Assembly: GCF_000192795.1 (NCBI RefSeq)
Contig: NW_007360606.1
Location: 1,740 to 65,739 of the forward strand
DNA from: Vavraia culicis subsp. floridensis
Taxonomy: Eukaryota; Microsporidia; Pleistophoridae
DNA length: 64,000 bases
Direction: 5' to 3'
The notes under the pieces were generated by a model. It did no database searches. It was not told the DNA's origin and worked only from the letters and a program-made list of their open reading frames with translations. Numbering within the stretch: the stretch's first letter is position 1; every line of letters starts with the position of its first letter. Positions 42,671 to 53,100 of the stretch are shown here, piece by piece. Both the position numbers and the translations under genes were made by a program.

Positions 42671-43592
42671 ATGAATGCATTACTACCTTTTTTGTCGGCT
42701 AGAGGAGGATCTGTGTACAAAAACTTCCATGAAAAGAGCATCAACGTATTCTTCCTGAACCTGCTCCTAGAAATAATCACCTATGGCATGTGCACATTTT
42801 TTATTTTCAGTTGCAACCACAAGAAAATAACGTTATCATTCTCGTTCTCGCTGGTCATGGGAAACCTGTTCCTCATAGATTCTATTCTTCTCAAAAATGT
42901 GTATCAGATGTATCTATACACAATTTTCTATGTGTACACGCTATCATTGATGACTTACTTCCTGTTTGATGAGATAAACACCCGGATAAGCAGAGTGTTC
43001 GGAATGCTGGTGATACTTCTCTTTTTGATAAGAGGCTCTATCATCATTTACAAGTCCAAAGGATTTATTTACGAATTTTCATGGTACTACTACAAGAAAA
43101 TCGGTTGTGAATCAACTATAAACGGTAAGTAACATATTCTAATTAGAAATCAATATGGTAAGTCATTTTTTTAATTTAGATAAGACAGAAATTAATAGTG
43201 ATCTTCAAGCTATACGTCCTCTTCTCCATGATTCAGATTTTTACTGAGAATACGGTTTCGCTGAGGCAGATGGTGTGCGTATCCATCCAGGTAATATGCA
43301 AGCTGGTCTTCTACTTTATTTTCGTCACAAATAAACATACGGAGAACCACAAGGCCAGGATAATCCTTTATATATTTCTTGCGACAGACTTTTCTGCGGA
43401 TGTCAGCTGCACGGTTGAAGACATAAAATCTGACCGAACGGAATTGGTATAAGTTAATATTTCTAATTTAGATTTCAATTAATAACAGACAGCTTTAAAT
43501 TCATAGTGATGCTGATGCTCATGCTGTACATGATTAAGGATCAGATGAAATTTGGAAGTGGGCTGAAAAAGGTTATGGAGAACAGGCATTAG
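42671..43592 (+). CDS. multi-pass membrane protein with three tiny introns
   Basis: I do not recognise the family. Exon 1 (42671-43124) encodes about four membrane helices. Exon 2 (43147-43157) is only 11 bases. Exon 3 (43180 to 43446-43448) encodes two or three more helices, and exon 4 from 43472 encodes a last helix (FKFIVMLMLMLYMIKD) and a basic tail ending at the stop at 43590-43592. With the last intron taken as 43449-43471, the four exons join to 285 codons in one frame, 284 residues. If its donor is the GT at 43447, the product stops at 43498 instead (252 residues), losing the last helix. The product is probably in an internal or plasma membrane. There is no CCC near the ATG. Confidence 0.75.
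43125..43146 (+). other. 22-base intron 1 of the membrane-protein gene
   Basis: Begins GTAAGT and ends CTAATTAG, the same ends and the same length as the intron in the Uba3-like gene. Reading through gives a stop at once (TAA at 43130). Confidence 0.88.
43158..43179 (+). other. 22-base intron 2 of the membrane-protein gene
   Basis: Begins GTAAGT and ends TAATTTAG. Splicing both flanking introns keeps the reading frame through the 11-base exon; skipping that exon would break the frame. Confidence 0.82.
43447..43471 (+). other. probable intron 3 of the membrane-protein gene, donor uncertain
   Basis: The 3' end CTAATTTAG at 43463-43471 is a good branch/acceptor. The 5' end reads GTATAAGT. Use of the GT gives 25 bases and a short product; an intron starting at the following ATAAGT (43449) gives 23 bases and keeps the downstream membrane helix in frame. 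Confidence 0.6.
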
Positions 43593-45642
43593 AAGAAAGT
43601 GAATAAATGAAGTTCCAAAAGAAGTACCACTACCGTGTTATCGTATCTACTGAGCTACTATTTGTATTGGGGAGCTATCCAACTCCTACTTCAGGATCGA
43701 AAGGCGTGCCGACTGCGCCATAAGTTGGCAATGCTGTTTTGACCATAAGGTTGTTCTACGGATATAGCTCATGATAGGATTTTGTTGGTCGAGTGGTTTG
43801 ATTGATATGTGCCATTCTTTTTGCCAGAAATTTGAGTCCTTGCTCATAAGAAAAGAACTTGATTACTACGTGTCAGACAAAGAAGTGCACACAAGTCACA
43901 GTATGTAGAGACAAGGGGCAATGGCAAACTGATATGACCCTTCTTGGCCCACGTTATTGTCACGCATATGGCGATAAATAAGTTCAATTGGGCCAATTTA
44001 GATGAAATTGTACGACCTGTTCGTATATGAGCCGAAGCAGACGCCAAAATATCAAGAAATGCTGACAGGTGTTGAGAGACGATGTGAATCAGGGATGCTG
44101 AATCTTGAACTGGCTGGCGGCATAACCTACGACCAAAGGCTGATAATAGCTGTTGGCAACGCAGGTTGTCTTACAGTTACAGCACAAAATCGTATAGAAT
44201 GCCAGCTGGTGCGAGCAGTCAAAGGTGTGGCATGTCTGAGGGAATATATGCATGCAAAGCGTTGTTAAACAAAACTGCTGTCAAACAACAACGTATTCCC
44301 ATTCGCTATTACTACGAATTGCTGATTTTTTAAATTCATTCACTGATCCAAAGTTTTTATAGCTTTCATAAAACAAAAAAAGATTGTGGTAGCAGGTACC
44401 GCTGTTTTATGTCACAGCTAGCTATGATATTTCCATTTATAAACAGAGAAATGGTTGCTTATCTATGTAATGGTGTTTCTTTTCCTTAATGTGTCGTGTC
44501 TTTTCCAATACTTTAATTTGTTTCATATCTTTTGGTAGAGGCTAGAAATCCGCTAATAATGTATTTTTAATGTTGCTTATAATAAACGGCTGAGCATTTA
44601 TAGAAAAAATGGAATACCAATTTTGAACCCTTTGTTAGAAAATATGCATGGGTAAAAATTGTTATTCAATTGTTTTTAGAATTGACCAATCAGCTTCCGA
44701 GTTGTCTTTTTATTTATATGAAAGTAAAATAATCGAGCAGAGTATTATTTGTGATATTAATAATGTTTTAATTGATTAATCATTGCTAAATGGCGCTGTA
44801 ATAACCGCACTACTTGCATCTTTGATCAACTCTAGAGCTATTTTGCTAATTTTTTCTTTTTTTAGATACGAGTGACACCACTATCACCAGAGCTTTGATT
44901 GACCACGAAAATAAAAAGAAAATCTTTCGTATCTTGACGTAAAAGAACTATTTTAAACACAGTTAAACCATTTGGTCAGAAATATTTAGCGAACTATAAC
45001 CTGTTGAGAACAAGACGCAACGCTCGATTCTCAATACGTGAGTCCAGCAGCGGTAACATAAGGTACTGATAATAGTGATCTTTTGCGGAGGGTTAATAAC
45101 AGTTCAGTAGTTGTTTACCAATTCAGTTCATGCATGCATCTGAGCATTTGAACGAACCATAAATGCTAAACTGTCTGTTCTAGCCCGTTTACAATGTTTG
45201 TTATGATATAAAATGTAATATAAAAACTCAGCTCACACGCATACTTTGATCAGCCATATATAGCAATTTGATACATCATATATAGCATTTATACTTTTGG
45301 TATTCTCGTGAGCACAAGAAAAAATACACGCTATCATTATGTTTAGAATCTGCCGTACCACTGTGACTGAGGTCAGTGATAAAATCTTTAAAACACGTAG
45401 CAGCATGCGCTCCACTAGTAAAACATCACAATTTTCTGCACAAAACATAATTGTAGCAACTAATGCTGTGCAATGATAATATAGCACAAAAAGCCTTTCT
45501 TTTCATTCTTCCATATAAAAAACAAACGAACCAAAAAGTAAACCGTGATTAGTCTAAAAATTTTTATTCCCCTCTCAAGAGAGCGAAAAGATCAAATTTA
45601 TAATAAAATTATTTTTAATCCTTCTCACCACGGATTGGAGAA
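43593..45642. other. 2 kb spacer
   Basis: Largely AT-rich. An 88-codon ATG frame at 44002-44268 has ordinary composition but no family signature or good context, so I leave it uncalled. Nothing else is recognised. Confidence 0.45.
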
Positions 45643-47247
45643 ATGAACAAAAGAAGGAAGGCCACAATAGAGATGAAGCGCTCAAAAATACTCAAAGAAT
45701 TGGTAAACATAATAGAAAAGGAGAAGATAGACACAATGCAAAAGCGGGCACTTGTTTACGAAATAGAAATGTACAAGCAGAAGAATAGCGATATGTACGA
45801 GAAATACAGGGAGTTGAAAGGTGAGAACGAGCTGTTTTACAGTATAATCGTGTATTTGATGAAAAGCGGTGACTCTGAGTTCGTGAGCACCGTGTTTGTG
45901 GATGACCAAGATGCTTTTTATAAGCGAATGGTTGACTATATCGTGCGGTACAAGGCCCAAAAGAATAAAAAGACTCATTCTCACAGGAAGAACATGGCTG
46001 GTACTGAGAATGACGAAAACGAGTGTCAGGGAAAATATACCGATCAGATTAAGAATATCATCGAGGGGATGGAAGATTCGGTTCTTTTGAAATATAAGGA
46101 GTACGTTGAGGAGAAGGACGATATAATATATCATCTCAAGAAGAAGGTGCTCGATTTGAACTCCTTACTGGCTGATCGCGAAGAAGGAAGTGCCGGAAAA
46201 AACGAAGAAGAGATAGAGAAAAATGTGAATCTTGAAGAACTGATGGAAGTGATAGAAGTGAGCAAGACAAAAAAAATAAGCGAGTTGTACAAGGAAATAG
46301 AGGAGCTGAGATGTAAAGCAGCAGAAAATAGAAAGACGGTATGTGATGAAGGGGAAGCACTCGGAAGAAGAGTTAAGAACTTGGAAGATGTGTTAAAACA
46401 AGTGGAGGAAAAGAACTGTGAACTGTTAAGGGATGCACAAAAGAATGCTATTGACTTTAAAGAGACGCTTGAAAAGGTTGACAGAGAGAGGGACAGCTAC
46501 GTGAAAGACTTGAGACACAAGTTAGAAAGTGCAAATGAAATGAATGCAATTTTAAAGGAAGAAATTGGTGATTTAGAGGCTGAGTTGGACACGTTGAAGA
46601 GTAATACAGTAATTGATGATAAGCGATGTGAGGAGGAGCTAAAGCTACGCAAAGAGCTAAATGCCTACAAGAATTTGAAGGATGTGGTAGAACTTGAAAA
46701 AAGGGAAAATTATAAAGAAAAGGAGAGACTGGCAGAGGACAGAGAGTCTTTTGAGCATCTGAAGAATAAACTGAACTACGAGACAAAGTGTCTGAAGATA
46801 GAATTGGAGGGAAGGAGCAATGCGGCTTCTTACCACAAAAAAAATTATTTAAAGGCGAACACCGAGTTGCAGTATTTGACGGAGAGAGTACAAAGCCTGG
46901 AGAAGGATGAAATTGTGCTGAGAGAAGATCTCGCTAATGCCCAAAAACAGCAAACGAAATTGGATTCAAAACTTACAATGATGAACGATGATATTGCAAA
47001 CTACAGAACAGTGTTTAAAGCCCTTGCGGGTACCTCATCACCCGAGTTGATTGAGAGCCTTGACAAGTACAGGAAGCTGCTACGATGCTCGACGTGTGAT
47101 AAGAACTACAAAGACACGGTTATTGTGAAGTGTATGCATGTGCTATGCAGGGAGTGTGTTGATGGTCGGCTGAAAATGAGGAGTAGAAAATGTCCGATAT
47201 GTGGCGAAGGATTCAGTGCAACGGATGTCAAAAGGATATTTTTGTGA
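45643..47247 (+). CDS. BRE1: Bre1-type E3 ubiquitin ligase for histone H2B
   Basis: Bre1 (RNF20/40) works with Rad6 to monoubiquitinate histone H2B in the nucleus. Nearly the whole protein up to residue 450 is charged coiled coil, with a possible Rad6-binding region near the N-terminus. Residues 482-519 form a C3HC4 RING finger: C-x2-C, then C-x-H-x2-C-x2-C, then C-x2-C. It ends FSATDVKRIFL, matching the FGANDVHRIYL tail that distinguishes Bre1 from other RING proteins. At 534 residues it is shorter than the yeast protein (700). No CCC signal is close to the ATG. Histone genes and Rad6 are not in the window. Confidence 0.93.
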   Translation: MNKRRKATIEMKRSKILKELVNIIEKEKIDTMQKRALVYEIEMYKQKNSDMYEKYRELKGENELFYSIIVYLMKSGDSEFVSTVFVDDQDAFYKRMVDYIVRYKAQKNKKTHSHRKNMAGTENDENECQGKYTDQIKNIIEGMEDSVLLKYKEYVEEKDDIIYHLKKKVLDLNSLLADREEGSAGKNEEEIEKNVNLEELMEVIEVSKTKKISELYKEIEELRCKAAENRKTVCDEGEALGRRVKNLEDVLKQVEEKNCELLRDAQKNAIDFKETLEKVDRERDSYVKDLRHKLESANEMNAILKEEIGDLEAELDTLKSNTVIDDKRCEEELKLRKELNAYKNLKDVVELEKRENYKEKERLAEDRESFEHLKNKLNYETKCLKIELEGRSNAASYHKKNYLKANTELQYLTERVQSLEKDEIVLREDLANAQKQQTKLDSKLTMMNDDIANYRTVFKALAGTSSPELIESLDKYRKLLRCSTCDKNYKDTVIVKCMHVLCRECVDGRLKMRSRKCPICGEGFSATDVKRIFL

Positions 47248-48107
47248 GTTGTGAGGCAATAAACATAGCTGAAGGGCCGTGCAGACGAGTAAGTGGCCAT
47301 AAACGAGAGTTTGCCAAAAAATAAAAGATTGCGCTAGGCAGTTCAATTCCACGATGTGTTATTTATCCTTTGTTTAGAACGTTATATTACAAGAAATCGG
47401 TGGATGGTTGTTAAGGTTGTTCTGATCTACGGGACCTTTTCATCAATTTGCAGAGTCATGAAATATGGAACGATTCTTTTATTATGATTTGGTTAATCGG
47501 TGCTCACTAAGAAAGACGTGTATAGGCAATATTTTCTTTTGTGTACAACACTGAGAGTGCATCGTGGAATTGGTGAGTAGCAATTGAGTACCGCTCTAGC
47601 TGCAGGTCATACAACCAAAACATTAGCCGATTTAAATAAAGGTCATTAACATATGCTGAGAATGGTTAGATTTAATTACTTATGGTTATTAGTTCAACAT
47701 GGTGTATGTTTGGTGGTACATTACGTGCGACAAAGGCTGTAGCGGAATCGAACGAACGTGTTATAAACTTTTTGGATGCTGGGCATCAATCCATTGATGC
47801 TGATTGCAGTGACAAGCTATGACTGGGTAGCTACAGATATTTTTACCGGTCTATCGGTGGTTCAGCAGTGGTGCCAAAGAAAGAGTTTCGTCATTACTCG
47901 GACATCGAACTTTTTACACATGCATAGCTCGTTTTCACGTGCAATAACCGTCATGCAATGATTCTTCACTTAACAATAAATAGCTCATTGCTCCACAACA
48001 GTGACAACATTTTTATTTGATGCGATATGCCAGTACCGGTTATGTTCAGTTCTTGCAAATGATGGGCCGTTAGGTGCCTTTTCGCCATTTTTGTGATATG
48101 CATGGCT
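47248..48107. other. spacer between convergent genes
   Basis: 860 bases between the 3' ends of BRE1 and the next minus-strand gene. No supported open frame. Confidence 0.5.
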
Positions 48108-48818
48108 CTAAAAGTTTAGCGGTGGTGATGATAGCGTGGCTATTGTCTTGCCAAGGACAAACAGAAAGTATACAAACATGATGCTGCGCGTAGTATCAAA
48201 TGCAAGCAAAAGAGTGAAATTCATGAGAAAATAAACCATGTACGCGGTGTCATTATCAAATTCTCTGTAATAGTGGGCATATGTCATCAGAGCACTGGTG
48301 CCAATCAGAATCAAAACCATGTAGAAGGTCAATCGCAAATCCCTTCTTCGGATAATACGATCGATTCGTTTACCTTCGCTTATTTTATAGAACAGGAGGT
48401 ACACGAAAAGAAAAACATCGAGAAAAGTGTCCAACAGAAGTTTTTCAAAAAATAAAAAAATGTTTTTCCTAAGACATAGGTAAGATATTGCAATGTACGT
48501 ACTTCTTACAGGAAGTGTAAGAAATGCGGGGTACGCAATAGACCAAAACAGCAGTATCACTATCATAAATGTATTCTCCTGTGCACTTCCGACAAAATTA
48601 GTACAATCTAGGCGTAGTTCAGCTCTATAAAAGTATAGTATGATCATGATGAGCGCAAGCTTCGCAATTCCAATGTAGACGCTCTCCATGCTCAGCAGAT
48701 ATTCCTTTAATTGCATGACTTCGATTCTTTTTGGAATAAACAGTCTCACAAGTGTTGTTGCACAACGTTGCAGCATCATAATTACCAAAAAAACCAAATC
48801 TTTTCGAATTTGTATCAT
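48108..48818 (-). CDS. multi-pass membrane protein, unknown
   Basis: I do not recognise it. The 236 residues contain about six hydrophobic helices, including IYIGIAKLALIMIILYFY near 38, a segment IVILLFWSIAYPAFLTL, and two close helices at the C-terminus that end ATLSSPPLNF. A basic loop, GKRIDRIIRRRDLR, lies in the middle. The frame is open for another 43 codons upstream to a TTG at 48947, with a further hydrophobic stretch, but the first ATG is at 48818; the true start could lie in an unseen upstream exon. Layout resembles the intron-containing membrane protein at 42671 only in general topology. Confidence 0.65.
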   Translation of the reverse strand: MIQIRKDLVFLVIMMLQRCATTLVRLFIPKRIEVMQLKEYLLSMESVYIGIAKLALIMIILYFYRAELRLDCTNFVGSAQENTFMIVILLFWSIAYPAFLTLPVRSTYIAISYLCLRKNIFLFFEKLLLDTFLDVFLFVYLLFYKISEGKRIDRIIRRRDLRLTFYMVLILIGTSALMTYAHYYREFDNDTAYMVYFLMNFTLLLAFDTTRSIMFVYFLFVLGKTIATLSSPPLNF

Positions 48819-49275
48819 GTGAAACAAGGATGGCCTTGTTTTTGATGAAAAAATGAAAAAAGATCGGAATACCGGTCGAATGGTACTGATAGTGCACAAT
48901 AAGAATATTGTTCTGATTTTGGTTGAGTTATTATCCTGTTTTAGCAATCAATATTTGTCGTGAAAAGTCAATTTGGTGCGATTCTGTTACACCATCTTTC
49001 GCAAAATAACGCGGAAGTGCGGTGGATGGATAGAAAATTGAAAATAAACAAATAAGGAGTGCTTAAAAAGAGTAGAATGGTTAGTGAATAGTTAGATACT
49101 GTTCTTGTACCGTTTGTCGTTTCTTGCAAATGGTATGAGACGTAACTGCAGTAATATCCGTTTCACATTCTTCTTTGTGTAGGGTGGTTTGTTCTATTGT
49201 GTAACAACCTGGAGACATGGTAACTCTGCACAAGAGGACCAGCGATTATTCGGTTAGAATATCTCAGCCCTTCGG
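48819..49275. other. divergent promoter region
   Basis: About 450 bases between the unknown membrane protein and the ubiquitin-like gene. It contains the CCC at 49268-49270. A short ATG frame at about 49215-49311 overlaps the next start in another frame and I do not call it. Confidence 0.45.
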
Positions 49276-49599
49276 ATGTATGTTAAGAGACCGGGTCTAT
49301 GTTCCATAAGAATACAGAACAAGGATGATATGGCAGAGGAAATATATGAAAAAACGGGGATGCCGCCAGAAAAGCAGCACATACATACCACCAAACGAGG
49401 CCTGGTGCTTCTTTGGGAAATAAATGATCAAATTGGCACAAACATGGATGAAGACACTGGGATTGATGAACATGAAGCAGAGATCGCTAAAATGACAGAT
49501 ATATTTGAACGATACATCAGTGATGATACCTGTGAGTTTGGGATTACTCTAAAAAAAGAACATATCAAGGATATAACGAAAAATGTTCTGCAAAATTGA
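49276..49599 (+). CDS. ubiquitin-like domain protein, 107 residues
   Basis: The first 50 residues align by eye with the first two-thirds of ubiquitin. MYVKRPG matches the first strand and turn, SIRIQNKDD the second strand, and MAEEIYEKTGMPPEKQHI the main helix and the following turn (ubiquitin has VKAKIQDKEGIPPDQQRL). The fold's last strands are less clear (GLVLLWE). A C-terminal extension of about 50 acidic and helical residues follows. There is no C-terminal di-glycine, so it is probably not conjugated; it may be an adaptor or part of a larger complex. The start gives a correct first strand, with CCC 5 bases upstream. I cannot assign it to a named ubiquitin-like family. Confidence 0.7.
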   Translation: MYVKRPGLCSIRIQNKDDMAEEIYEKTGMPPEKQHIHTTKRGLVLLWEINDQIGTNMDEDTGIDEHEAEIAKMTDIFERYISDDTCEFGITLKKEHIKDITKNVLQN

Positions 49600-50176
49600 C
49601 TTTTAAACGGAAGATGCACCTTTTTGTTATAAACTGTACGAATAGTTCAGCTTAACATTTGCAGTTGATGTAAAAATATGATGCTTCTTAGTATTTCATC
49701 ATCAATATGCATTTATTCATTGGTCTAGTGGTCACGTGTTAATAATCAGTAAAATTATCATTTCTTTGCCAATATTTATACAATGTATTTTTATTAAACA
49801 AAAACCATCAAACTTTTCGCTTAAATTGCTGCTCAATGCAGTATTAGAAGATCGTATGACCAGTCAATTCGTGATTGTTGTTTGTTCACTGTGCTTTTGT
49901 CAGAACGATAACGAAATAGTTCAACCAAATTTAGGACCAAAAATCACGAATGGTGTGATACCTTCGTAGATTGGGAAGTGTTTGTCCGGATGTTGATGTG
50001 CAGTAGTGTGAAAAACACTGAATGCTTCTTAGAAACCGGCACAAAAGCCTCATACATGTATGAACATGCTGTTCTAACACCCCAAATTGGCACAGACTCT
50101 TTTCCGAAAAATTACATTTAATTGAACGCAGACATGGTAGAAAGACCTAAAAAATACAGAAGGCGTTAAGCGCAGC
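49600..50176. other. spacer between convergent genes
   Basis: 580 AT-rich bases with no supported open frame; the frame at 49736-49969 starts with GTG and shows nothing recognisable. Confidence 0.5.
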
Positions 50177-53100
50177 TCATTTCTTCTTACAAACCCCAAA
50201 GATATCATTCGCATTCACTTCTTCATCGGTGACACCATCATTTTCAATAACATATCTACTAGCAATACTTTCGCCTGTCTTCTTCTCGCCAGTTTTCCTA
50301 TTAACCGGACATGGCAACGGTACACTCTTCTCCGTTACCACTTTATCTTTCTGAGCATCTATTTTTTCTACTTTACTGGTCTGTGCCTTGGTGTTTATCC
50401 ACCGCTTAGTCTGAGGATCGTACTTAAAGTCGCATTCAACACCGCACTTTACCTTGTACCGCTTCTCTTTGCGTTTAAATAGGTTTAACAAACTGAACCC
50501 CCAGCCTTTCTCCTCCTTTTTTGCAATAATCACATCATTTTCATCGTCTTTATCCCGATCAATTACCGATTTTGGCAATGATTGGTCATCGTATGAGGTA
50601 TCAGGCACAAGCATAGGCTCGGACACAAAGAAATCAGCAAAACTTGAAGCATAGTCCGGTACCGTCTTTTGCTCCGTTTTATCCATGTTCTCTTTCGCCA
50701 ATTTGATATGTTTCTCAAATAGCGCTTCTTTATCTTTCAACGTGTTTGTATCGTCTTCAACCTGAGGATTCATTTTTCTCTTAGCACTCAACTCCTCGTC
50801 ACCACGTAATTTGTCCTTGTTCATGGCTTTGGTCTTCTCACTCACATTTTTGTTGGCCGTTCCCTTTTGTACCTCGTTTTCTGCAAAGGCATTATCTATG
50901 CCAATAATTTTACTGATACCTTTCTCAACATAGTTCTTCCATCCCCATCCACCGGTCATCACAGGCATTCCTTTATCGGTCACCAAAAAGTACTCCTCAT
51001 AATACGTCTTCAAGTCCTCTATGTCTTTAACCTTCAAATAGCTCATAATTCTTACAAATTCATAATTGGTAAGCAGCACATCCTTGTGCTTATGAAAAAA
51101 GCTCTTTCCAAATTTGAGATACAGAAACACCAGGACATAGAACTGATCAGCTTTTGATTTCTTAATTTCCAAAAGACTCTCCATATCCGCATCGCTTGCG
51201 TTCCTCCTATCGAGGATCAACGATAGAAACTCAACCCAACGGCCATCATCGTGCAAATACGGTTCGCATTTGTAAGGAGCCATGATTTCCGCGGTGTGGC
51301 TAAAAAAACTGTGGAAAAGCGGATCAATAGAAGTGCGAAGATAGCCATCTAATGCGGCTCTCTCCGCTTCTTTATTGCCTCTAGATAAGAGGAACGCCAT
51401 GCCGTAGTCCTTTCTCTCGATGCATTTCATAGTGGCTGCTAATTGATCCTTGAAGGACAGCCTCATGATTTCATTTATGTCCGGGTTATGTGTCATTCTT
51501 GCTTCGGTACCCTTAAAAGACCTCACATCGAGCAACAACGCGTAGATATTGTTAGGAGCGGTGGTATTTGCAGCTTTTTCCCTAATTTCGCTTTTAGTCA
51601 TCGCATCCACACGCTGATTACTTTTTATTCTGTAGAACCTTTCAACGTACTTCATTTTCTCTGTTTTTTCATTCTCTGCATTCACCCTGCACTGTTTCAC
51701 AGACGTGAACACCAACAATTTATTTCTCAGAAACTGGAATTTAACGCCTTTCTTGTGGGGACTGAGCGACATGTCTACCTTTGGTACAAAACTGCTCTTT
51801 GGCTTGTTCTTGACCGCGGGTATGAATAAATTACCGGGTTTAACCGTTTTTTCTGCGCTTTGACATATCTCTTCGTTGATATCAGCATTTTTGAGTCTTT
51901 CGAGCGAGTCCTCGTGTCTGATCTTGTCGTCAATATTCATTTGTTTCCTGACCAAACTTTCCAGTGCCTTTTCCTCGGGTGATGCGTTCCTATCTGCTAT
52001 TGTCGTAAATAAATCGTTCTCTCTCCTGCTCCTGAACGTATCGGCACTCCTCTCCATACCATGTTCATAAACTCGTGCAAAAGGATCGTTTGTGCTCACA
52101 GACTCAGTGACATTTTTCTCATCAACTATGCTAAGCTTTTTTGATTCTTGTGGCTGATACACGTTACCTGAGACATCTTTACCAACATTACTCATTTCTT
52201 CTTCCATAAAACCCTCGGCAGTACCTTTGACATGCAACTTTTCAAAAGTAGTCTCCAATTCCTCGTCCTCATCGCTCCAAAGATCATTTGGCATCTCCTC
52301 AATTATTTCATGGCCTTTTATCACTTTTTTGGGCGCAACATCGATGTCATAGAACGATTCTTCTTTGAACACATGATCCTTCGATTGGTTATCGTGATTT
52401 AACAGATTCATCAAGTTCTTGTTGTCCTCTATTTGATCACTTGGTGTTTTTTGCTCGATATTTTCTCTTATTTTACCGTCCACAAGCTCATTCTGTTCCG
52501 TTAGTCTGTGTCCTTCCTCAGTTGACTGTTGGCCATCGATTGGCAGTTCGCTATTTCTCGACTCTGTGAGTCCTTCTTGATATTCAACAGCTTCATTTGC
52601 CGGAGCCCTCTCATGTACATCAACTGCTAGCACTGATCCAACTCCATCTCTACGCTCAACTATTTCGTCGCTAATTTCCCTATTTTTTGTATCGGCGTTT
52701 TTATTCGATGAGACGAGAAAGTCTGGACATTCATTTTCATAACCATCAAACAGCTCATCGGGTATATCCGGGAGGTCAAAATCTTCATCGTCTTCTGTAA
52801 GTCTTCCCAAACCAATCGTATCAGCGGCTGGAAACGTTTCTCTCGTCTCTTCGTGTAAGTGTTCCTCACTTAATGATGAGTTGTCATCTTTTTTGGTCTC
52901 CGAAACGCCTTCTGCTATTGAACATTCGTGTTCGGTCGATCTAGTTACCTCTCCGCTGTTCGCCTCGAATGTCTCTCCAGCGTTGTTTTGATGCTCCTCT
53001 TCCTTTACATAATCTTCCATTTCGTAATTTGTGCTCTTTTCTTCTTTACTACCTTCACTACTTACCACGATGTCATCTTCATATTTCTGCTCGTCTGCGT

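Noticed and set aside
44002..44268. 88-codon plus-strand ATG frame preceded by CCAATTTAG
   Set aside because: The preceding sequence looks like an intron acceptor, but I could not find an upstream exon or family match.
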